Assembly (NCBI GenBank): GCA_963751665.1 | Contig: CAVVVF010000001.1 | Span: forward strand, 496,001 to 560,000 | DNA: 64,000 nucleotides | Direction of reading: 5' to 3' | DNA from: AC-69 sp963751665 | GTDB taxonomy: Bacteria > Actinomycetota > UBA4738 > HRBIN12 | Shown: in pieces, positions 34,503 to 43,306 of the stretch | Layout: the number at the start of each line of letters is the position of its first letter | Numbering within the stretch: position 1 is the first letter of the stretch | Translations under genes and position numbers: made by a program | Notes under the pieces: generated by a model | Seen by the model: the letters and a program-made list of their open reading frames with translations, nothing else | What the model was told of the DNA's origin: nothing | The model's database searches: none

Positions 34503-35549
34503 ATGATCGCCCTGCGGATCCTCGGAGGGCTCGCGGCGGTCGCGTTCCTCGCCGTCGCCATGCTCCGCTACCGGCGCCGCCAGATCAGCCGGCTGTCCCT
34601 CATCATCTGGTCGGTCATCACCATCGGCGTCCTGTTGCTGGCCATCGTGCCCAACCTGTTCAATCCGATCTTCGACCTCCTGCACTTCCGGCCGGGGAGC
34701 GGGCGGCGCCTGACCGCGCTGTTGCTCGTCGCGGTGGCCGTCCTGTTCGCCCTGATCATCCGGCTGCAGTCGTACGTGGACGTGAACGAGCGGAACATCC
34801 GGCTGCTGGTCGAGGCCTTCGGGAGGGAGCGGTTCGATTGGGAGGCGGCCGGCGGCCTGCCGGCGGGGAAGCGGATCGTGGTCATCTCCCCCGCCCACAA
34901 CGAGGCGGAGAACGTCGGCGCGGTGATCCACGCGATGCCCGAGGATATCGAGGGATACGTCGTCGTCCCCATCGTCATCGACGACGGCTCCGAGGACGGC
35001 ACGGCGGACGCGGCGCGACGGGCCGGGGCGCTCGTGGCCAGCCTTCCGATCCGCCGGGGCGGGGGCCTGGCGCTCCGGGTGGGCTACGAGATCGCGCTGA
35101 AGCTGGGGGCCGACATCGTGGTCACGATCGACGCCGACGGGCAGCACCTGCCGGAGGAGATGCCCGTCCTGGTCAAGCCGATCATCGAGGGCCAGGCCGA
35201 CCACGTGAACGGCTCACGGATGCTCGGCGAGTTCGAGCGGGGGCCATTGATCCGCCACGCCGGCGTCCACTTCTTCTCCTGGCTGGTCACCATCCTCGCG
35301 GGCCAGCGGATCACTGATGCGTCGAGCGGCTACCGGGCCACCGGGGCGGACACGCTTCGCAAGCTGGTCCTGGAGCAGGACCAGTTCTGGAGCTCGGAGG
35401 TGCTGATCGAGTGCCTGCGACACCGAGCCCGGATCGTGGAGGTGCCGGTGACGTTCCTCACCCGCCGGGGCGGGGAATCGAAGAAGCCGAAGTCGCTCCG
35501 CTACGGCTGGCACTTCTCCAAGGCCATCGCTAAGACCTGGCTCCGCTAG
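34503..35549 (+). CDS. Fusion of DUF2304 membrane domain with family 2 glycosyltransferase
   Basis: 348 aa. The N-terminal ~110 residues hold three or so membrane helices of the DUF2304 type. The GT2 catalytic domain then starts VVISPAHNEAENVGAVIHAM, with IDDGSEDGTADAA (nucleotide-sugar Asp) and TIDADGQHLPEEM (DxD-like metal site). It is similar to dolichyl/polyprenyl phosphate sugar transferases in the GT2 part. An SD (GGAGG) precedes the ATG. Encoded directly behind sqdB, it may use UDP-sulfoquinovose or another sugar nucleotide; substrate and acceptor are not deducible. Confidence 0.85.
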   Translation: MIALRILGGLAAVAFLAVAMLRYRRRQISRLSLIIWSVITIGVLLLAIVPNLFNPIFDLLHFRPGSGRRLTALLLVAVAVLFALIIRLQSYVDVNERNIRLLVEAFGRERFDWEAAGGLPAGKRIVVISPAHNEAENVGAVIHAMPEDIEGYVVVPIVIDDGSEDGTADAARRAGALVASLPIRRGGGLALRVGYEIALKLGADIVVTIDADGQHLPEEMPVLVKPIIEGQADHVNGSRMLGEFERGPLIRHAGVHFFSWLVTILAGQRITDASSGYRATGADTLRKLVLEQDQFWSSEVLIECLRHRARIVEVPVTFLTRRGGESKKPKSLRYGWHFSKAIAKTWLR

Positions 35550-36442
35550 CGAGCGCCGCCGCGACCTCCGCGGCGAGACCCGCGTTGGATTCCAGCAGGG
35601 CCAGGTTCGCCTGGAGGCTCTCGCCACCGGTTCGCTCGGCCAGGCACGACAACAGGAAGGGCGTGACGTCCTTGCCGCGAACCCCCTGGCTCACCGCCTG
35701 CTCCTCGCACGCGCGAACGGCGTCGGCCACGACGTCGCGGTCCAGCGCCAGACCCTCTCGAACGGGCTTGCACAGCACGACGGACGAGCGGACGTCGAGC
35801 CTTCGCAGGGCCAGGGCCACGGCGGCCGCCTCCGCAGGGGTGTCGACGCGGTGCTCGAGCGGCACCTCGGCATAGCCGGCCACGAAGAACGGGAGCCGAT
35901 CGCACCGATAGCCGACCACCGACACGCCCAGCTCCTCCAAGCGCTCCATGGTGGCGACGGGGTCCACGATCGACTTCGGTCCCGAGCACACCACGAGTGC
36001 CGGCGTCGAGGCCAGCTCGAGCAGATCTGCCGAGACGTCGCCCGAGCCCTGGTGGACTCCCCCGATGCCGCCGGTCGCGAGGACCTCGATCCCCGCCCGG
36101 TGAGCTGCCCACAGTGCCGCCGAGACGGTGGTCGCGCCGAGACCGCCCGACGCCACCACGACGGGCAGGTCCCGCCGGGCGACCTTGGCGGCCCGCCCCT
36201 GCACGGCCAGACGAGCGAGTTCGTTCTCGGTGAGGCCGACGCGGACCTGCCCGGCGTCGACGGCGATCCACGCGGGCACGGCCCCACTGGCGCGGATCAC
36301 GCCGGCCATGGCGCCGGCCGCCTCGCGGTTCCGCGGGACCGGCAAGCCCTGCGCCAGGACGCTCGTCTCCAGGGCGACGACCGGCCGCCTGTCGGCCAGG
36401 GCGTCCGGCCACCTCCTCCGAGAGCCGGATCGGCCCGGTCAT
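35530..36442 (-). CDS. psuG: Pseudouridine-5'-phosphate glycosidase, single-base frameshift near N-terminus
   Basis: Predicted 303 aa after removing one extra G near 36405. It splits pseudouridine 5'-phosphate into uracil and ribose 5-phosphate. The ATG at 36442 overlaps the psuK stop (ATGA) and reads MTGPIRLSEEVA. After the shift the protein continues through PVPRNREAAGAM, GLGATTVSAALW, GGIGGVHQGSGDVSADLLEL, CSGPKSIVDPVATMERLE and GVRGKDVTPFLL, all PsuG hallmarks. Together with the PfkB kinase upstream this is a complete PsuK-PsuG pseudouridine salvage/degradation pair. Its 3' end overlaps the convergent GT2 gene by 20 nt. Confidence 0.9.
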
Positions 36443-37302
36443 CCTGCCTTGGGCCACAGGTCGGGGCCGGCCGCCACCCGAGCGCCCGCGGCGCACGCCG
36501 CGCGAAGGGCCTCCCCCGGCGACGCCCCGGTGGCCAGCGCCGCCAGGAACACGCCGTCGAAGGCATCCCCCGCGCCGGTCGGATCGGCTTCGACCACCGG
36601 CTCACCCTCGTACCTGATCAGCAGGCCCTCCCACGACATCGCCGCGCCGCGAGGGCCACGCTTGACGCACACGACCTGGTACCGGTGGGCCAGGGTTTCC
36701 GCGGCGTCCTCCCCCCGCCGGCCGCACAGCACCTCGGCCTCCAACTCGTTCACCAGCAGGACCGACGCCGACTCCGTCGCGGCGAAGAACCGCGTGGTGC
36801 CGAACTCCCGGAGGAGCGGCCAGGATGCCGCGTCGACCGCGACGTAGCGAGCCTTCGCCCGTTTCAGGGCGGCCGTGGCGGCGGGAAGCGTTCCCTCGTC
36901 GAGCAGGAGGTAGCCCGAGACCAGCACGGCGCCGGCTTCGATCTCGGCGGGAAGGTCGGCCGGGGACAGCCGGGCGTTCGCCCCGCGGTCGGCCACCATC
37001 GATCGCTCTCCCGACGAGTGCACGACCAGCATGGTCCCGGTGCGAGCTTGGGCGTCAACCGCGAGCACGGTCTCCACGCCGTGCTCGGCGATCGACTCCT
37101 GGAGCAGGCGTCCGCACAGGTCGTCGCCGACCCGCCCGTGGAGCCGGACCTTGGCCCGGGTGGCCGCACCCCACACTGCGGCGTTCGCGGCGCTTCCGCC
37201 GGGTCGAACCGACACCCGCCCGTGTACGTCGCCCCCCTCAACCAGCGCCGGTGCCTCCACGCTGACGTCGACCATCACGTCGCCCACGGTGACCAGGTCC
37301 AT
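36439..37302 (-). CDS. psuK: PfkB-family carbohydrate kinase, probable pseudouridine kinase
   Basis: 287 aa ribokinase-fold kinase. N-terminal VTVGDVMVDVSV, RPGGSAANAAVWGA (substrate lid) and the C-terminal signature DPTGAGDAFDGVFLAAL with catalytic Asp are intact. PsuK phosphorylates pseudouridine at the 5' position, and psuG immediately downstream overlaps it by 4 nt, which is the basis for the specific name. Another ribokinase-type substrate cannot be excluded from sequence alone. Confidence 0.85.
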   Translation of the reverse strand: MDLVTVGDVMVDVSVEAPALVEGGDVHGRVSVRPGGSAANAAVWGAATRAKVRLHGRVGDDLCGRLLQESIAEHGVETVLAVDAQARTGTMLVVHSSGERSMVADRGANARLSPADLPAEIEAGAVLVSGYLLLDEGTLPAATAALKRAKARYVAVDAASWPLLREFGTTRFFAATESASVLLVNELEAEVLCGRRGEDAAETLAHRYQVVCVKRGPRGAAMSWEGLLIRYEGEPVVEADPTGAGDAFDGVFLAALATGASPGEALRAACAAGARVAAGPDLWPKAG

Positions 37303-37346
37303 AGCCCGACAACCCTACCGCGAGGGTCGGCCGGGCCCGGCGGACT

Positions 37347-38428
37347 TTAGGTCCGGTCGCGGATCCCGGCGGCCTCCTCGGCCCACCGGCCGAACGCTCC
37401 CCAGAACGGATCCAGTCCAGGATGCTCGAGCGGTTCCTCGCCCCGGTCGGTGACGAGCACGACGCCGCGCTCCGCGTCCGTGACCTGCCCGACCACCGCA
37501 GCGTCGATGCCGGCGTGCGCGAGCGCCGACACGAACGGGCCGGCCCGGGCCGGGACGACCGTCGCAGATCAGGGTGCCTTCGGAGATCGACGTGTAGGCA
37601 TCCATCCCGACGTGCTCGCACACCGCTCGGACCTCGGGCCGCACCGGGATCGCGGCCAGCTCGACCCGCATCCCCACCCTCGAGGCCGAGGCGACCTCGG
37701 TGAGCCCGCCGAACACGCCGCCCTCCGTCGCGTCGTGCATCGACGTTACGCCGGCATCGCGCAACCCGAACTCCCGGGCCACCGCAGCCTCCGGCACCAC
37801 GGTCATCCGCTCGAACAGCGCGTCGGCAGCCTTCACGACGTCCTCGCCCACCCCTTTGGCCAGGCGCTCTGGGAACGTCGCCGCGAACAGCGCAGTGGCC
37901 TCGATGGCCGCGCCCTTCGTGACGACGAGCGCGTCGCCGGGTCGCGCCATCTTCGGCGTCACGTAGCGGTCCTCGCGGTCCGGCGGCCATGCAGACCGCG
38001 CCGCCCACCATCGGCCAGTTGCAGCCCTCGTACCGGGCGGTGTGGCCGGTGACGACGGCGATGCCGATGTCCTCGCACGTCCGGTGGAACGCATCCCACA
38101 GGGATGTGAGCTCCTCGTCGGTGACCTCCGGCGGCAGGTTCAGGTCCACGGCCATCCACCGGAGGGGAAGGCCACTCGTCGCGGCGTCCGAGGCCAGGAT
38201 GTGCACGGCGAACCACGCCGCCCGGTCCCAGCCATAAGCCGGGACGACGAACACCGGGTCGGCGGTCAGCGCCATGGCCACGCCGTTCGCCACTCGGACG
38301 ATGCCGACGTCGACCCCGTGCTCCGGGCCGACCAGGACATCGGCGTCTTTCGCGCCGAGCCGGCGCAGGATGACCTGCTCGAACAGCTCCGCGGTGGCCT
38401 TGCCCAGCCGCTGCTCCGCCACGTCCAC
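37347..38428 (-). CDS. AIR-synthase-related protein (PurM/HypE/ThiL fold), two single-base frameshifts
   Basis: Predicted 359 aa after removing single extra bases near 37979 and 37563. GTG start directly after the thiE stop. The frame begins MDVAEQRLGKATAELFE and carries LTADPVFVVPAYGWD, ASDAATSGLPLRWMAVDL (ATP-binding N-terminal PurM domain), GHTARYEGCNWPMVGGAVCM, then MHDATEGGVFGGLTEVA and MDAYTSISEGTL in the C-terminal domain. This is HypE- or ThiL-like rather than SelD-like. As it lies in a TPP-riboswitch operon with thiE, thiamine-phosphate kinase activity is a reasonable hypothesis, not shown. The frame is conserved on each side of both shifts. Confidence 0.75.
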
Positions 38429-39076
38429 TCAGCCTCCTCGCACGGACGCGTGAGCCCGAACGACCTCTCCCAGCTCGCGGGTGGCCGCGACCGGATCGGC
38501 AGCGGCACCCACGGCCGAGACGACCGCGACGCCGGCGGCCCCCGCCGCAAGGACGTGCCTCGCGTTCGAGGCGTCGATCCCGCCGATCGCGACGACCGGG
38601 AGCGACGTCGCGCCCACGATCGCTCGCAGGCCGTCGAGCCCTAGCGGGATCGCCTCGGGCTTGGTCGGCGTGGCGAACACCGTCACCCCCAGATAGTCCG
38701 CCCCGGCCATTTCCGCTGCCTCAGCCTGCTCGGGTGTCGCCACGCTGATCCCGAGCACCCCCTTCGGTCCGAGCTGCTCACGCGCCGTCTCCGGATGGTC
38801 ACTTTGGCCAACGTGTGCACCTGCGGCGCGGATGGCGACGGCGACGTCGATCCGGTCGTTCACCAGGAACAGGACGCCCGCCTCCCGGCAAACACGGGCA
38901 AGTTTCGAGGCAAGCGCCGACAGCTCGTCGTCAGAAAGCTCCGGCGCGCGGAGCTGCACCACGTCGGCGCCGCCCTCGACCGCCGCCATCGCGACCTCGA
39001 GATGCCCACGACCGGGCAAGAGCCCGCTCGAGGTGATCACGTGGACCCGGAGCCGTTCCGGATCGATCGCGCCCAT
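38429..39076 (-). CDS. thiE: Thiamine-phosphate synthase ThiE
   Basis: 215 aa TIM-barrel enzyme joining HMP-PP and thiazole phosphate into thiamine phosphate. Motifs VQLRAPELSD, LFLVNDRIDVAVAI (metal-binding Asp), GAHVGQSDHPE, GISVATPEQAEAAEMAGADYLGV, ATPTKP and PVVAIGGID are all characteristic. The ATG at 39076 is preferred over 39094 because GGAGGG lies 4 nt upstream and the upstream ATG falls inside the riboswitch. A TPP riboswitch directly precedes it. The AIR-synthase-like gene follows with no spacing. Confidence 0.93.
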   Translation of the reverse strand: MGAIDPERLRVHVITSSGLLPGRGHLEVAMAAVEGGADVVQLRAPELSDDELSALASKLARVCREAGVLFLVNDRIDVAVAIRAAGAHVGQSDHPETAREQLGPKGVLGISVATPEQAEAAEMAGADYLGVTVFATPTKPEAIPLGLDGLRAIVGATSLPVVAIGGIDASNARHVLAAGAAGVAVVSAVGAAADPVAATRELGEVVRAHASVRGG

Positions 39077-39086
39077 CGTTCCCTCC

Positions 39087-39170
39087 GCCCGCATTACCGG
39101 GATCAGGTTCCTCGGGTCGCCGGCGAGTGCGGCCGGCCTCTCAGCCCGGTTGTCCCGAGCTCCCCGGTGG
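39087..39170 (-). ncRNA. TPP riboswitch (THI box) controlling thiE
   Basis: Minus strand. Conserved CUGAGAG (39144-39138), ACCUGAUC (39108-39101) and GGUAAUGC (39098-39091) are at the normal distances, and the flanking GC-rich helices can close. The thiE ribosome binding site GGAGGG (39086-39081) abuts the 3' side of the aptamer, so translational control by sequestration is likely. A TATACT -10 candidate at 39185-39180 lies about 10 nt before the aptamer. Confidence 0.93.
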
Positions 39171-39190
39171 TTCCGCCTCAGTATAGGTCG

Positions 39191-39917
39191 CTACCTGCGA
39201 TGGCCGGGCTGGGCCCGGGCCAACGCTCGTTCGCGCGCGACCCGCTTCCAGTCGCTCGACTTCCTCGAGAACAGGATGTCCGTCGCGATCTGGAAGGCGC
39301 CGATGCCGGCCAGGATCCAGGCGGCCCAAGCGGGCCCATGCGCCGCGAGGCAGAACGCCAAGGCCACGAACGGCGCGATCTTCGTGGCCAGCGCACCGGA
39401 CGCATGCATCCAGGCTCGCGCTCCCGGGGATGCTCGAAGGTACGAGGCGTAGTCGATCTTCAGCCCGGGCCGGGGAGGAAACGGCCCGCCGAAGAAGTAG
39501 GCCAGGAACCGGATGCCGGCCAGGCGCCCCACGGCCCAGTGCGCGAGGTCGTGGATGGACACCGACCACGCCACTCCGGCGACCACGAACGCCAGGCCCG
39601 CGACGCGTGGGGTTGTCGCACCGCATGCCGTACACCACGGCCGCAGCGCCGAACAGCATCCCGATCAGCAGCACGAGGTTGCCGAACCACACCGGGAACC
39701 GGAGCCGCACCCTCGCCTCGAAGGCCTTGCGGTCGATCCGGCCGGCCTGGTCGGCCCAGTGCTCGGCCAGCGTCGGCTCGACCTTCACCCGGCGGAGCAG
39801 CCGCCAGAACCCGAGCTCGGAGAGGTCCGTCCGGCCGGCATCCACGGCCGACTCCATGCGGGCGAACGCGTCCTGATAGGTCTCCCCGTCCGGAGGAAGA
39901 CCCCCCGGTTCGCCCAT
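39191..39917 (-). CDS. M50-metallopeptidase-like membrane protein with degenerate zinc motif, single-base frameshift
   Basis: Predicted 241 aa after removing one extra C near 39595. The ATG at 39917 has GGAGG upstream. The N-terminal half is charged (DAFARMESAVDAGR, FWRLLRRVKVEP), then membrane helices around VLLIGMLFGAAAVVYGM and VVAGVAWSVSIHDLAHW. The zinc motif reads HDLAH instead of HExxH, so the glutamate is replaced by Asp, and peptidase activity is doubtful. Its stop lies 14 nt from the TPP operon start side. Function unknown; the frameshift looks like a sequence error. Confidence 0.65.
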
Positions 39918-39986
39918 CCGGCCTCCGTTCCACGCTACGATGGGCCTCGGCCCTTCACACGTCGCCCGCGCGCGGGAGGTCCAGCG

Positions 39987-41852
39987 ACGTCCAGCCGTAC
40001 GCAACCGGATCGCACGGTCCGCATCTCCGAGACCAGGTCCAGCCTAACCACGCTCGACGGCCGCTACCAGGTCGTGGAGCGGATCGCCGCGGGCGGGATG
40101 GGCGAGGTCTTCCGGGCCCACGACGCCGTCCTCGCGCGGGAGGTGGCGGTCAAGGTCCTGCACCCCAACCTGGCCGCCGATCCGGGTTTCGTGGACCGGT
40201 TCCGCCATGAGGCCCGGGCCGCCGCCGGCCTCAGCCATCCGAACATCGTCGGGGTGCACGACTGGGGCGCCGTCGACGGCGTCTACTTCATGGTCATGGA
40301 GTTCGTCCGGGGCCAGAGCCTCCGCGACGTCCTTGCGGCGGAGGGGTTGCTGGCGCCGGCCCAAGCCGCCGACGTCCTCCTGCAGGTGCTCGCGGCGCTC
40401 GACCACGCGCACCGAAAGGGAATCGTCCACCGCGACGTGAAGCCGGAGAACGTCCTGCTCACCGGGGACGGCGTGGCCAAGGTGACCGACTTCGGGCTGG
40501 CGCGCGCGTACGCGGACGCGCGCGCCACCCAGACCGGTACCGTCACCGGGACCGCTCACTACCTCGCGCCCGAGCAGCTCCTCGGCGAGCCTGCCGACCC
40601 CCGCACCGACCTGTACTCCGTCGGCATCGTAGCCTTCGAGCTGCTCACCGGGAGCGCGCCGTTCGACGGCGAGACCTCGGTCGCAATCGCGTACAAGCAC
40701 CTCCGCGATCGCGTGCCCCGGCCCTCGGCCCGCAACACGACGGTGCCCGAATCCCTCGATGGCTGGGTGGGATCGATGACCGAGAAGGACCGGGAGCTCC
40801 GTCCCGAATCGGCGTCGGAGGCTCGACGGGACCTTGCCGCCGAGGCGGCGACGTTCCCGGTCGCCCGGCCGATCGGCCAGTTGGTTCGGGAGATGCCCGC
40901 ATCCTCCCCGGACCATGAACCAGGGCGCGCACCGACGGTGATCATCCCCCGGGGGCCGCGCGCGCGGCGGCGGCGCCGGGGCGGGTGGCTGCTCGGCTCG
41001 GTGGTCGCGGTGCTCGCGCTCGCGGCGGCGGCGTGGGGCGCGTGGACGTACGTGATCCCCCATAGTGTGGATGTTCCCCGGGTGACCGGGCTGTCGATGG
41101 CCGCAGCGACGGCTCGCCTCCAGGACGCCGATCTCACCGTCTGGCTTGCCTCCGGCGACTACTCGCTCAAGGTGCCGGAGGGCCACGTGCTCTCGATCCA
41201 GCCGGTGCCGGGAACGAACGTTCGGACCGGGACGCGGGTCACGTTGACCCCGTCCCTGGGGCCTCCGCCCGTCCCGGTTCCCGACCTCGTGGGAAAGACG
41301 ATCCCCGAAGGTCAGGCGGTCCTGCGGAAGGCCCAACTCACGCTGGGGAAGCGAACGCCCCGGTTCAGCGACCGGTTCCCCGAGGGCCGGATCATCGGGC
41401 AGAGCGCGCCCGGGGGCGGATCGGCCCCACAGGGGAGCGCCATCGACGTGGCCGTGAGCAAGGGCCCCACGCCCGAGCCGGTGCCGAAGCTCGTGGGCAG
41501 GTCCGAAGAGCAAGCCCGGAGCCTGTTGACCGCGTGGGTGGTGAAGAAGACGGGGCGGTACTCGGACAGCGTGCCTCGTGGCCAGGTGATGGCTCAGAAG
41601 CCCACACCGAAGACGAAGCTCCAGCCGGGCCAGACGGTCGTCATCGTCGTGTCGATCGGCCCGAAGTTCTTCGACATTCCCAGTTTCGTCGGCATGAGCC
41701 GAACCGAGGCCGTGGCGGCCATCCAGGCCCTGGGCCTGCAGCCTTCCGTCGCCCCGGTCCCCGGGTCGAACGGCGACACGGTCGTCGGCCAGCTGCCGGC
41801 CGCGGGGACCAGGGTCCGGGCCGGTTCCACCGTGACGATCTACGTGGCGTGA
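39987..41852 (+). CDS. pknB: PknB-type Ser/Thr protein kinase with C-terminal PASTA repeats
   Basis: About 621 aa. The cytoplasmic kinase domain begins near DGRYQVVERIAAGGMGEVF and contains VAVKVLHP (catalytic Lys), IVHRDVKPENVLL (HRD), KVTDFGLA (DFG) and YLAPEQLLG (APE). After a basic juxtamembrane stretch there is one membrane helix at about residues 333-356 and four PASTA domains (each ~65 aa, starting VPRVTGLS, VPDLVGKT, VPKLVGRS and IPSFVGMS) that sense muropeptides or lipid II. No ATG/GTG/TTG start exists in frame near the kinase; ACG at 39987 sits 7 nt after GGGAGG and is taken provisionally. A sequence error there is equally possible. Confidence 0.9.
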   Translation, partial: TSSRTQPDRTVRISETRSSLTTLDGRYQVVERIAAGGMGEVFRAHDAVLAREVAVKVLHPNLAADPGFVDRFRHEARAAAGLSHPNIVGVHDWGAVDGVYFMVMEFVRGQSLRDVLAAEGLLAPAQAADVLLQVLAALDHAHRKGIVHRDVKPENVLLTGDGVAKVTDFGLARAYADARATQTGTVTGTAHYLAPEQLLGEPADPRTDLYSVGIVAFELLTGSAPFDGETSVAIAYKHLRDRVPRPSARNTTVPESLDGWVGSMTEKDRELRPESASEARRDLAAEAATFPVARPIGQLVREMPASSPDHEPGRAPTVIIPRGPRARRRRRGGWLLGSVVAVLALAAAAWGAWTYVIPHSVDVPRVTGLSMAAATARLQDADLTVWLASGDYSLKVPEGHVLSIQPVPGTNVRTGTRVTLTPSLGPPPVPVPDLVGKTIPEGQAVLRKAQLTLGKRTPRFSDRFPEGRIIGQSAPGGGSAPQGSAIDVAVSKGPTPEPVPKLVGRSEEQARSLLTAWVVKKTGRYSDSVPRGQVMAQKPTPKTKLQPGQTVVIVVSIGPKFFDIPSFVGMSRTEAVAAIQALGLQPSVAPVPGSNGDTVVGQLPAAGTRVRAGSTVTIYVA

Positions 41853-42679
41853 GGATCGGGGCCCACGTCCCCACCCGGGGAGGCCCGCTGTCGGCCATCC
41901 GCGCCGCTCAGGAGTGCGGGGCCGAGGCGGTGCAGGTGTTCATCTCCAACCCTCGAGCGTGGGCCCCGCCCCGGATCTCGCGGAAGGAAGCCGACGCGTT
42001 CCGCGAGGCGTGGCGCGAGTCAGGCCTGGGTCCGCTGTTCGTCCACGCTCCCTACGTCGTGAACCTCGCGTCGCCCGTTCCCGAGTTCCTGGAACGCTCG
42101 ATCGACGTCGTGCGGAGCTCGGTGGCCGCGGCCTCGAGCGTCGGCGCGAACGGATACGTCGTGCACGCCGGGTCCGGCGGTCCCGGGGAGCCGGCGGAGG
42201 CCTTCCACCGGGCCGTGTCGGCCCTGCAGGCCGTTCCGGCGCAAGGCGACTGCGAAGTGATCGTGGAGCTCACCGCGGGGACGGCCGGCTCGGTGGCCGC
42301 CACGTTCCCGGAGGCCTCACGGCTGTTCGACGCCGTGGGCGACCCCCGGCTGAAGCTCTGCGCCGACACGTGCCACCTGTTCGCCGCGGGCTATGCGCTC
42401 GACGAGCCCGAGGGGGTGGCGGCGTGTTTCGAGGAGCTGCATGCGAGCGACCTGGCCGATCGGCTCGTCCTCATCCACGCGAACGACGCGAAGCACGAAC
42501 GGGGATCCCACCGCGATCGCCATGAGCACATCGGACAGGGCGGGATCGGCGTGGAGGGCTTCTTCGAGATCCTCCATCGCCCCGAGGTGCGGGGTCTCGC
42601 GCTCGTCGTCGAGACGCCGGGAAGCCTGGCGGATCACGCAAGGAATGTCGCAACCCTCCGCCGCCTCGCCGCGGACTGA
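41849..42679 (+). CDS. nfo: Deoxyribonuclease IV (AP endonuclease, Nfo/EndoIV family)
   Basis: 276 aa TIM-barrel, zinc-dependent apurinic endonuclease acting in base excision repair. The sequence begins VRIGAHVPTRGG and shows VQVFISNPRAW, PLFVHAPYVVNLAS, YVVHAGSGGPG, KLCADTCHLFAAGY, LIHANDAKHERGS and HEHIGQGGIGVEGF, including the metal-ligand His/Asp/Glu residues. The GTG at 41849 overlaps the kinase stop (GTGA), so it is translationally coupled to pknB. Length is normal. Confidence 0.93.
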   Translation: MRIGAHVPTRGGPLSAIRAAQECGAEAVQVFISNPRAWAPPRISRKEADAFREAWRESGLGPLFVHAPYVVNLASPVPEFLERSIDVVRSSVAAASSVGANGYVVHAGSGGPGEPAEAFHRAVSALQAVPAQGDCEVIVELTAGTAGSVAATFPEASRLFDAVGDPRLKLCADTCHLFAAGYALDEPEGVAACFEELHASDLADRLVLIHANDAKHERGSHRDRHEHIGQGGIGVEGFFEILHRPEVRGLALVVETPGSLADHARNVATLRRLAAD

Positions 42680-42682
42680 GGG

Positions 42683-43306
42683 CTACGGCTCGAGCTCGGC
42701 GCGAGAGTCTTCCTGGTACGAGTACCGCTCCTCGCGCCAGGGGTCGGCGTGGATGTGATAGCCGCGCACCTCCCAGAACCCCCGCTTGTTGTGCTCGGCG
42801 AACTCCAGGCCGCGCAACCATTTCGCGCTCTTCCACGCGTAGCGCTTGGGCACCACCAGGCGTAGTGGGAAACCGTGCTCGGGCGCCAGGGGCTCACCGC
42901 CGTGAGCCCACGCCACCATGACGTCGTCGTCCCTCATCGCCTCGAGCGAAAGGTCCGAGGTGTAGCCGTAGTCGCAGTGGGCGATGACCCACTTCGCCTC
43001 GGGCTTGGGCTTCGCCTTCTCCGCCAGCACCCGGAACGGGATGCCGGTCCACTCGTTGTCCAGGGTCGACCAGCCCGTCACGCAGTGCATGTCCGCCTGG
43101 ACGTCGGCCGGGCCGAGGGCCTTCAGCTCGGCGTACGTGAGCTTGTACGGGCTCTCCACCGCGCCCGACACCTCGAAGTCCCAGGTGGCCTCGTCGAACT
43201 TGGGGATGGGCCCGTAATGCAGCACGGGCCACCCCTTCACCAGGCGCTGGCCGGGTGGAACGCGCTTGGCGATCTCCTCCGGGTACCGCTGGCCGAACAA
43301 CTTCAT
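42683..43306 (-). CDS. Sulfite oxidase-like molybdopterin oxidoreductase (YedY/MsrP-like, cytosolic)
   Basis: 207 aa compact molybdoenzyme of the sulfite oxidase fold. Motifs: FEVSGAVESPYKLTY and MHCVTGWSTLDNEWTG with the Mo-ligand cysteine (about residue 77), FPLRLVVPKRYAWKSAKWL in the C-terminal half. There is no Tat or other signal peptide, so unlike MsrP it probably acts in the cytosol; physiological substrate unknown. The molybdenum cofactor supply fits mobA and fdhD in the same window. Its ATG overlaps the ltaE stop (ATGA). Confidence 0.88.
   Translation of the reverse strand: MKLFGQRYPEEIAKRVPPGQRLVKGWPVLHYGPIPKFDEATWDFEVSGAVESPYKLTYAELKALGPADVQADMHCVTGWSTLDNEWTGIPFRVLAEKAKPKPEAKWVIAHCDYGYTSDLSLEAMRDDDVMVAWAHGGEPLAPEHGFPLRLVVPKRYAWKSAKWLRGLEFAEHNKRGFWEVRGYHIHADPWREERYSYQEDSRAELEP

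Noticed and set aside
37347..38428. Possibility that the AIR-synthase-like gene is selenide water dikinase (SelD), given the selenoprotein
   Set aside because: The SelD N-terminal Sec/Cys-Gly-Cys-Lys-type motif is absent and the operon is under a TPP riboswitch with thiE.
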